A program made the translations under genes and the position numbers. From Dehalococcoidales bacterium (GTDB lineage Bacteria > Chloroflexota > Dehalococcoidia > Dehalococcoidales > Fen-1064), in assembly GCA_028713395.1 (NCBI GenBank), contig JAQTOJ010000065.1, forward strand, positions 1 through 9,480: a stretch of 9,480 nt of DNA. Reading direction: 5' to 3'. Of this stretch, positions 5,709 through 9,480 are shown piece by piece; position 1 is the first letter of the stretch, and each line of letters begins with the position of its first letter. The notes under the pieces were generated by a model. The model was not told the origin of the DNA, searched no databases, and saw nothing but the letters and a program-made list of their open reading frames with translations.

Positions 5709-6953
5709 CTAATTCGTGCTTGTGGTCAATGTAATTTTCAAGGTAGCGCCGTTGACGGGATCGATGGAGTAAAAATTATCCTTGGTCGTGTGCAAATAAG
5801 CTTTGCCGTTGAAAGCGAATAATTGGGCATTGAGCCCTTCTGTGAAACTGGCGAGCTCACGGGTAGCACCGGCGGCGGCATCCAGGGCAAAGATTTTACA
5901 GGTGTTTTTTGCCAGATTGGTGACGCCGATGACTACTTTATCCCCGACGAGGACGGGCGAAGCCGCCACGGCGGGTTTGGTGAAAGTATCGGATTTGAAA
6001 CTATACGCCCGGTTCAGTGTCCCGGAAGCGGCATCAATGGCATAAACCTTGCCATCCAGGTTGGGGGCGTAAATCACGCCGTTTTGTAATAATGCCTTTG
6101 ACCAGAACCAGTTATCCGGGGCATCAGCGGTGGTGGCATCCGCCGGGAATTTCCAAACCACCTGGTGAGTGGCGATGCTGACGGCATAGAAGGTGCGGTC
6201 GTAGCCGCCAAAGTAAAGGGTGTTGTTATCGATTATGGGAGCGGAGCTGATAGCGCCGCTGGCTTCAAACGTCCATTTCACGCTGCCATCGGCGGTATTG
6301 AGGGCGTACATTTTCTTATCGAAGCAGCCGATGTAGAGGGTATCGCCATCCACGACGGGGGTTGCCCAAAGCTTATTACCAAGATCAACCGACCATTTCA
6401 AAATGGTGGAATCCTGGGGAATACTCAAGGAATTTGCGGCTTCAGATTCTTTGGCGATATCGATGGCGGAAATCGTACCATCGATCGAAGCGACGAAGGC
6501 GGTATCACCGCTAACGACGACGCCACCGACAATACTGGCCAGGGATTGGCCGGTAGGGAAGCGCCAGTAATACTTTTCCCCAAGCTGGTTATTGACCATC
6601 TTGTAAGCGTAAACCCGTCCGTCAAAACCACCGAAGATGGCAAGATCGCCCCCGGTGGCGGGCGAGGCATAGACGGCGATGGGCGTAGCGGCCGGGGTGC
6701 CGCAGGAAGGGATACAGCTAAAGCCGCCGGAACTGGTGATTTCCAGTTTAACGGGGTTGCCGAGAATGGCGTTATCCGCAGCGTTGACGGAATAGATGCG
6801 GCCGGTCATGGTGGTGAAGATCAGGGTGTTATTGATAGCGGAAACACCCGCCCAGCCTCTGGCAGGAACCCGGGAGGTGCAGCCCATGACGCCCAGCGCC
6901 ACTAAAATCACGGCGATGGTAATCATTAAAGTATATTTCAGTTTTCTACTCAA
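5709..6953 (-). CDS. PQQ-type beta-propeller lipoprotein (BamB-like fold)
   Basis: A 414-residue protein with a lipoprotein signal: basic n-region (SRKLK), hydrophobic core and lipobox V-M-G-C25. The mature part should be anchored on the outer face of the cytoplasmic membrane. It is built of PQQ/WD-like repeats with the recurring pattern of a strand ending in YALN or YAID, then DG.VKW.F, for example DGTISAIDIA, KKMYALNTADGSVKWTFEA, DRTFYAVSIATHQVVWKF and DGKVYAIDAASGTLN. Such propellers include the BamB assembly factor and PQQ-dependent dehydrogenases; no dehydrogenase active-site features were recognised, so a binding or scaffold role is more likely. The start is taken as TTG at 6953, because it keeps the positive n-region and has AAAGGGAA just upstream. 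The gene lies 29 bp after yidD and 13 bp before yidC, an unusual position suggesting a link to membrane or envelope protein assembly. Confidence 0.88.
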   Translation of the reverse strand: MSRKLKYTLMITIAVILVALGVMGCTSRVPARGWAGVSAINNTLIFTTMTGRIYSVNAADNAILGNPVKLEITSSGGFSCIPSCGTPAATPIAVYASPATGGDLAIFGGFDGRVYAYKMVNNQLGEKYYWRFPTGQSLASIVGGVVVSGDTAFVASIDGTISAIDIAKESEAANSLSIPQDSTILKWSVDLGNKLWATPVVDGDTLYIGCFDKKMYALNTADGSVKWTFEASGAISSAPIIDNNTLYFGGYDRTFYAVSIATHQVVWKFPADATTADAPDNWFWSKALLQNGVIYAPNLDGKVYAIDAASGTLNRAYSFKSDTFTKPAVAASPVLVGDKVVIGVTNLAKNTCKIFALDAAAGATRELASFTEGLNAQLFAFNGKAYLHTTKDNFYSIDPVNGATLKITLTTSTN

Positions 6954-6982
6954 GTTTTCCCTTTGCTCCGTGAATATTCAAT

Positions 6983-7192
6983 TTATGGTACGGGGTCGTA
7001 GCCACCGGGGTGCCAGGGGTGACACCGCGCGATGCGGCGGGCGCCCATCCAGCCGCCCTTGAAGAAACCGTATTTTTCAATCGCCTCGAGGGTATATTGC
7101 GAGCAGGTGGGGGTATAACGGCAAGTAGAAGGCAACACCCGCGATATTGTAGATTGATAAAGTCTAATTAAGCCTCGCGCTATTATTTTCAC
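6983..7192 (-). CDS. yidD: Membrane protein insertion efficiency factor YidD
   Basis: A 69-residue protein of the YidD (DUF37) family, a small membrane-associated factor that supports YidC-dependent insertion. It shows the full signature: [10 protein letters not shown], an amphipathic start, then [31 protein letters not shown] and the terminal GGYDPVP. The three conserved cysteines (in CRY, TCS and RCHP) are present, and length is normal for the family. The start is GTG at 7192. No Shine-Dalgarno sequence is visible; the gene begins 3 bp after the rnpA stop, so translation probably depends on coupling to rnpA. Confidence 0.96.
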   Translation of the reverse strand: MKIIARGLIRLYQSTISRVLPSTCRYTPTCSQYTLEAIEKYGFFKGGWMGARRIARCHPWHPGGYDPVP

Positions 7193-7195
7193 TTT

Positions 7196-7531
7196 TTATT
7201 GCGCCGTCTGGTTCAGGGGTAGTATTCTGGCCCGGGCAAGAAGGTCGGTGTAAGATTTCTGCAACCCGGCGTAATTGGCCTGGGCAGCGGGTTGACGGAC
7301 GATCAGTACCATATCCCAGCCGGGGGACACCGGTGTGAGGCGGGTAATTTCACGCAGGCGGCGTTTAATTTTGTTCCTTACCACGGCTCCACCCACCTTT
7401 TTCCCCACTGAAAAACCACACCGGGAGACATTGAGACTGTTAGGTGTGGCGCGCAGTACGATCGTTTTCGTTGCCCAGGAATTTCCTTTAGAGTAAACCA
7501 GGGCGTATTCTTCCGGTTTAGTGAGGTACAT
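7196..7531 (-). CDS. rnpA: Ribonuclease P protein component
   Basis: Protein subunit of RNase P, which helps the catalytic RNA trim the 5' leader of precursor tRNAs. With the start at 7531 it has 111 residues, the usual size. The opening YLTKPEEYALVYSKG aligns with the family start (L.....F..V...G). The RNR signature VRNKIKRRLRE lies at residues 51-61, after FSVGKKVGGA, and a strand WDMVLIVRQ follows. An in-frame ATG at 7567 would add 12 residues, but the start at 7531 is preferred because GGGAGG lies 5 nt upstream and matches homologous N-termini. The gene sits between rpmH (36 bp upstream) and yidD (3 bp downstream), the classical order. Confidence 0.95.
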   Translation of the reverse strand: MYLTKPEEYALVYSKGNSWATKTIVLRATPNSLNVSRCGFSVGKKVGGAVVRNKIKRRLREITRLTPVSPGWDMVLIVRQPAAQANYAGLQKSYTDLLARARILPLNQTAQ

Positions 7532-7567
7532 AATGCCTCCCGTAGCGCCCTCCGTAGAGATGAGCAA

Positions 7568-7708
7568 TTACACCACAGTCAATTTCTTGCGGCCTTTGAG
7601 ACGTCTGGCTTTGAGCACGTCCTGTCCGCCCCGGGTCATCATTCTTTTCAGGAAGCCATGTTCGCGCTTGCGCGGAATCTTCTTCGGTTGATAGGTTCTC
7701 TTTGGCAC
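7568..7708 (-). CDS. rpmH: 50S ribosomal protein L34 (bL34)
   Basis: A small, very basic 46-residue protein of the large ribosomal subunit. The translation starts with [19 protein letters not shown], continues with [20 protein letters not shown] and ends KKLTVV, the complete L34 pattern. The start is GTG at 7708 with AAAGGAAA about 6 nt upstream; the stop is TAA at 7570-7568. It lies 29 bp after rpsR, with no visible terminator between, and precedes rnpA as in most bacteria. In many genomes rpmH is beside dnaA and the origin; here its upstream neighbour is rpsR instead. Confidence 0.97.
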   Translation of the reverse strand: MPKRTYQPKKIPRKREHGFLKRMMTRGGQDVLKARRLKGRKKLTVV

Positions 7709-7737
7709 AGCTATTTCCTTTAATTAATTGTCAGATT

Positions 7738-8193
7738 TTAAGCGGCAGCGGGTTTTTCCGTTTCCGCCGGAGCGGCAACAGGCGCAGCAGCCGGGATAAC
7801 GGGGGCAACCGCGGGTGCAGGAGTGGCGGCGGCCTGAGCGGCCGGGATTAACGGCTGAGCAACAGGTTGCGGACGGGCGGTCATGGGAGGCATGGGGAAG
7901 AAATGTTCCGGCACGAAGGGCAACAATGCCAGATGGCGGGCGCGTTTGATGGCGGTAGCCAGGGCGCGCTGGTGTTTGGCACAGGTACCGGTGCGGCGGC
8001 GGGGGTCAATTTTGGCACGGTCGGACAAGTAAGACCGTAATTTTTCTACATTTTTGTAGTCGATGACCTCGTTTTTATTGGCGCAATAAAAGCACACTTT
8101 CCGCTTGGGGACAAATCTGCCGCGCCCACCCGGCCGGGGGCCACGGGGTCTGGCTGTTCTGCTGTCTCTGGATCCTGATTCTCTGGTCGTCAC
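7738..8193 (-). CDS. rpsR: 30S ribosomal protein S18 (bS18) with long Ala/Pro tail
   Basis: Small-subunit protein that binds together with S6 at the platform. The conserved core covers about residues 30-94: [34 protein letters not shown], and [17 protein letters not shown]. Cysteines C34 and C37 (CFYC) with C71-x2-H74 (CAKH) fit the zinc-binding form of S18. The N-terminus is Arg/Gly/Pro-rich (1-29). After the core come about 55 extra residues of low complexity, mostly Ala, Pro and Val with a few Gln, ending AETEKPAAA. Typical S18 has about 75-90 residues, so 151 is long. The start is GTG at 8193, with GGAG about 10 nt upstream overlapping the end of ssb. It is co-transcribed with ssb (15 bp upstream). 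Confidence 0.95.
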   Translation of the reverse strand: MTTRESGSRDSRTARPRGPRPGGRGRFVPKRKVCFYCANKNEVIDYKNVEKLRSYLSDRAKIDPRRRTGTCAKHQRALATAIKRARHLALLPFVPEHFFPMPPMTARPQPVAQPLIPAAQAAATPAPAVAPVIPAAAPVAAPAETEKPAAA

Positions 8194-8208
8194 TTTTCTA
8201 AAACTCCA

Positions 8209-8616
8209 TTAAAAAGGTATATCATCTGGCTCAATATCGCCAGGTTCGGCTTCTTCTGTCTTGGCTTCGGCGGTGACGCCGGCAGCCTGTCTATCCAAGA
8301 ATTTGACGCGGTCCGCCACGATTTCGTTGCGGGCGCGGCGCTGGCCGTCCTGGCCATCCCAGGTACGTAATCTCAGTCTACCCTCAACGTAGACCAGTCT
8401 GCCTTTGGTGAGGAACTGGTTGCATTGTTCCGCCAGTTTCCCCCAGGCAACGATGGTAAACCATTCGGTTTCTTCTTTCCGCTCACCATCCGGGGTGGTG
8501 TAGCGCCAGTTGGTGGCCACTCTAAAGGAGGTAACAGGACGCCCGCTGGGTGTGAACCGCATTTCCGGTTCGTTGCCCAGATTCCCAATGATGGTCATCC
8601 GATTAATGCTAACCAT
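8209..8616 (-). CDS. ssb: Single-stranded DNA-binding protein
   Basis: Binds and protects single-stranded DNA during replication, repair and recombination, normally as a tetramer. It has 135 residues. The OB-fold covers about 1-110, opening with INRMTIIGNLGNEPEMRFTPSG and including SFRVATNW, EWFTIVAWGKLAEQCNQFL and GRLVYVEGRLR. A short acidic linker (EEAEPGDIE) leads to the tip DDIPF, the docking peptide for partner proteins. The ATG at 8616 has AAGGAG 11 nt upstream. It lies between rpsF and rpsR, the standard bacterial arrangement. The 68-bp gap to rpsF contains a small GAAGAA/TTCTTC hairpin (8659-8675) of unknown role. Confidence 0.97.
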   Translation of the reverse strand: MVSINRMTIIGNLGNEPEMRFTPSGRPVTSFRVATNWRYTTPDGERKEETEWFTIVAWGKLAEQCNQFLTKGRLVYVEGRLRLRTWDGQDGQRRARNEIVADRVKFLDRQAAGVTAEAKTEEAEPGDIEPDDIPF

Positions 8617-8684
8617 TATCCGTTTACTCCTTGTAATGCCACAATACGCCGGAAGCGGGAAGAACCGTATTCTTCAGGGGGTTA

Positions 8685-9002
8685 TTAATCTACTTTAATT
8701 AATAAATGGCGCAGGACATCTTCAGAGATTCTCAAGCTGGTTTCCAGCTCACGGTTGGAACCGGGTTTTGCCTGGAATTTCAGCAAGAAATAATGACCTT
8801 CAGCGGCGTGCTTGATGGGGTAAGCCAGTCTTCTTTTGCCCCATTTCTGGGCATCTGAAATCACGCCACCTTTGCCGGCGATGAATTTCTTGACATTCTC
8901 AACGGTAGCCTCGATCTTTTCTTCGGTGAGGTCCGGCTTAAGAATGAAAATCAGCTCGTAGTTGTTGGTTTTTACTTTTTCAATAATTTTTTCTGATACC
9001 AT
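8685..9002 (-). CDS. rpsF: 30S ribosomal protein S6 (bS6)
   Basis: Small-subunit protein that pairs with S18 on the ribosome platform. It has 105 residues. The S6 fold is visible from residue 14: NYELIFILKPDLTEEKI, then KFIAGKGGVI, the family-typical WGKRRLAYPIKHAAEGHYFLLKF, and LRISEDVLRHLLIKVD at the end. The first 13 residues (MVSEKIIEKVKTN) are a short extension. The start at 9002 lacks a strong Shine-Dalgarno sequence; a GGGAAAATGAG stretch is the nearest candidate. It is the first gene of the operon, with a promoter at 9038-9067. The expected leader is only about 29 nt, and no S6:S18-binding leader motif was recognised in it. Confidence 0.96.
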   Translation of the reverse strand: MVSEKIIEKVKTNNYELIFILKPDLTEEKIEATVENVKKFIAGKGGVISDAQKWGKRRLAYPIKHAAEGHYFLLKFQAKPGSNRELETSLRISEDVLRHLLIKVD

Positions 9003-9037
9003 TTACTCATTTTCCCAGCACTAGTTTACAAAAGTTT

Positions 9038-9067
9038 AATATAGCATAGTCTTCACATATATTACAA
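9038..9067 (-). promoter_or_regulatory. Promoter of the rpsF operon
   Basis: The minus strand shows -35 TTGTAA (9067-9062), an 18-bp spacer and -10 TATATT (9043-9038) with TG one base before it (extended -10, TGCTATATT). Transcription should begin near 9031. It could drive all nine genes to the terminator at 4032-4061, since no convincing internal terminator was seen. Confidence 0.6.
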
Positions 9068-9353
9068 GTCGTGGTGCTCAGAGGGCGACCAGCGTCTGTT
9101 TAGAGGGTTTTGTCCAGCATAACTACCCACTCTTTCGGTAACTCACTCTGTATCTCCCTCCCTGATCAGGTCGGGGACAGGCTCTGCCAGGGGGTGAAGG
9201 AAACTCGTCTTCTAGAACTACAACCGTATAAATATTATCCTGATCCCAATCCTGATTTACATACAGGCTGCGCCACCTGCGACGGGATACGATTGCGATG
9301 CCAGATTACAGTTTAACAGTGAATACACCATCTGTAAACAAAATTCTATTAAG
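9068..9353. other. Intergenic stretch without recognised gene
   Basis: About 290 bp between the rpsF promoter and the insertion-sequence end. Open frames here have no recognisable protein pattern or ribosome binding site. Visible items are a 10-bp palindrome CCTGATCAGG (9161-9170) and two further CCTGAT repeats near 9239 and 9251. No RNA gene was recognised. It may be decayed sequence. Confidence 0.4.
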
Positions 9354-9480
9354 TGTCAATGTTCTACGATAATGACAGTAGTTAACTGTTCAGGGAAAAT
9401 GTCAGTATGAAGGAAGAAGTGACATTGAGCCGTAAAGAACAGCAAAGACTAATGATACTCAATCGGATAACAAGGAATGA
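9354..9480 (+). mobile_element. Left end of an insertion sequence (ISNCY-like), cut by window edge
   Basis: The assignment rests on the transposase start at 9407. Upstream are repeated TGTC/GACA motifs: TGTCAATG (9354-9361), AATGACAG (9371-9378) and AATGTCAGT (9398-9406), together with the inverted pair ACAGT/ACTGT. Clustered repeats of this kind suit a transposase-binding end. The exact boundary at 9354 is a guess, since the right end and the target duplication are not in the window. Confidence 0.55.
9407..9480 (+). CDS. Transposase, ISNCY-like, N-terminal 24 residues (partial)
   Basis: A plus-strand frame starts with ATG at 9407 and stays open to the edge. It reads MKEEVTLSRKEQQRLMILNR then ITRN. 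The LSRKEQQRLM.LNR opening strongly resembles the start of ISNCY-family DDE transposases, where a helix-turn-helix domain (EAAELLGLS type) follows; that part lies outside the window. An AGGG lies about 13 nt upstream of the ATG, a weak ribosome binding site. Whether the gene is intact cannot be judged. Confidence 0.7.
   Translation, partial: MKEEVTLSRKEQQRLMILNRITRN

Noticed and set aside
6165..6905. Plus-strand open frame of 246 codons opposite the propeller gene
   Set aside because: Gly/Asp-rich antisense shadow of the beta-propeller repeats, with no independent evidence.
7532..7567. Upstream ATG at 7567 as the rnpA start
   Set aside because: It directly abuts the rpmH stop and would add 12 residues not typical of RnpA; the start at 7531 has a strong GGGAGG at good spacing.
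7568..7740. Possible chromosomal origin near rpmH
   Set aside because: rpmH is often next to dnaA and oriC, but here rpsR is upstream, the gap is 29 bp, and no DnaA-box cluster was noticed.
9003..9031. S6:S18-binding regulatory leader before rpsF
   Set aside because: The predicted leader is only about 29 nt, and the CCG-containing bulged hairpin expected for that motif was not found.
9110..9316. Short plus-strand open frame of 68 codons before the insertion sequence
   Set aside because: No ribosome binding site, no known pattern, and no neighbour supporting translation.

Overview
The window looks like bacterial chromosome of medium GC content with almost every gene on the minus strand. Gene content and protein style (short YidC without a periplasmic domain, GIHH-type IleRS under T-box control) suggest Chloroflexota, possibly Dehalococcoidia. 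This assignment is inference from family resemblance; no marker here proves it.

Layout, in the direction of transcription from high to low coordinates. The right edge (about 9354-9480) holds the left end of an insertion sequence, with the first 24 codons of an ISNCY-like transposase on the plus strand. About 290 bp of apparently non-coding DNA follow, then a promoter (9038-9067) for a long, tightly packed minus-strand cluster: rpsF, ssb, rpsR, rpmH, rnpA, yidD, a PQQ-type beta-propeller lipoprotein, yidC and jag/khpB. It ends at a strong intrinsic terminator (4032-4061). Gaps inside the cluster are mostly 3-30 bp, the largest is 68 bp, and yidC overlaps jag by 19 bp. The cluster thus joins two units usually seen apart: the S6-SSB-S18 operon and the L34-RNase P protein-YidD-YidC-Jag unit. 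It links ribosome assembly, RNA processing, DNA protection and membrane protein insertion. The propeller lipoprotein between yidD and yidC is the odd member and may act in surface or membrane protein assembly.

Downstream is a small stand-alone TPR protein (3440-3784) with its own promoter and a half-CIRCE-like sequence upstream. Next comes an orphan HemN/HemW-like radical SAM enzyme (1861-3279). Its promoter carries a perfect 17-bp palindrome of the kind bound by TetR-family repressors, lying between the -35 and -10 positions.

The left part is ileS (1-1044, cut by the window edge), preceded by a full transcriptional T-box riboswitch (about 1243-1530) with an AUC isoleucine specifier, mutually exclusive antiterminator and terminator, and a good sigma-A-type promoter (1535-1563). 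IleRS carries GIHH instead of HIGH at the ATP-binding signature, the motif variant linked to very high mupirocin resistance in IleRS2 enzymes. A foldback repeat sits inside the ileS leader between the T-box terminator and the start codon, and a related repeat plus other hairpin repeats lie upstream of the T-box promoter.
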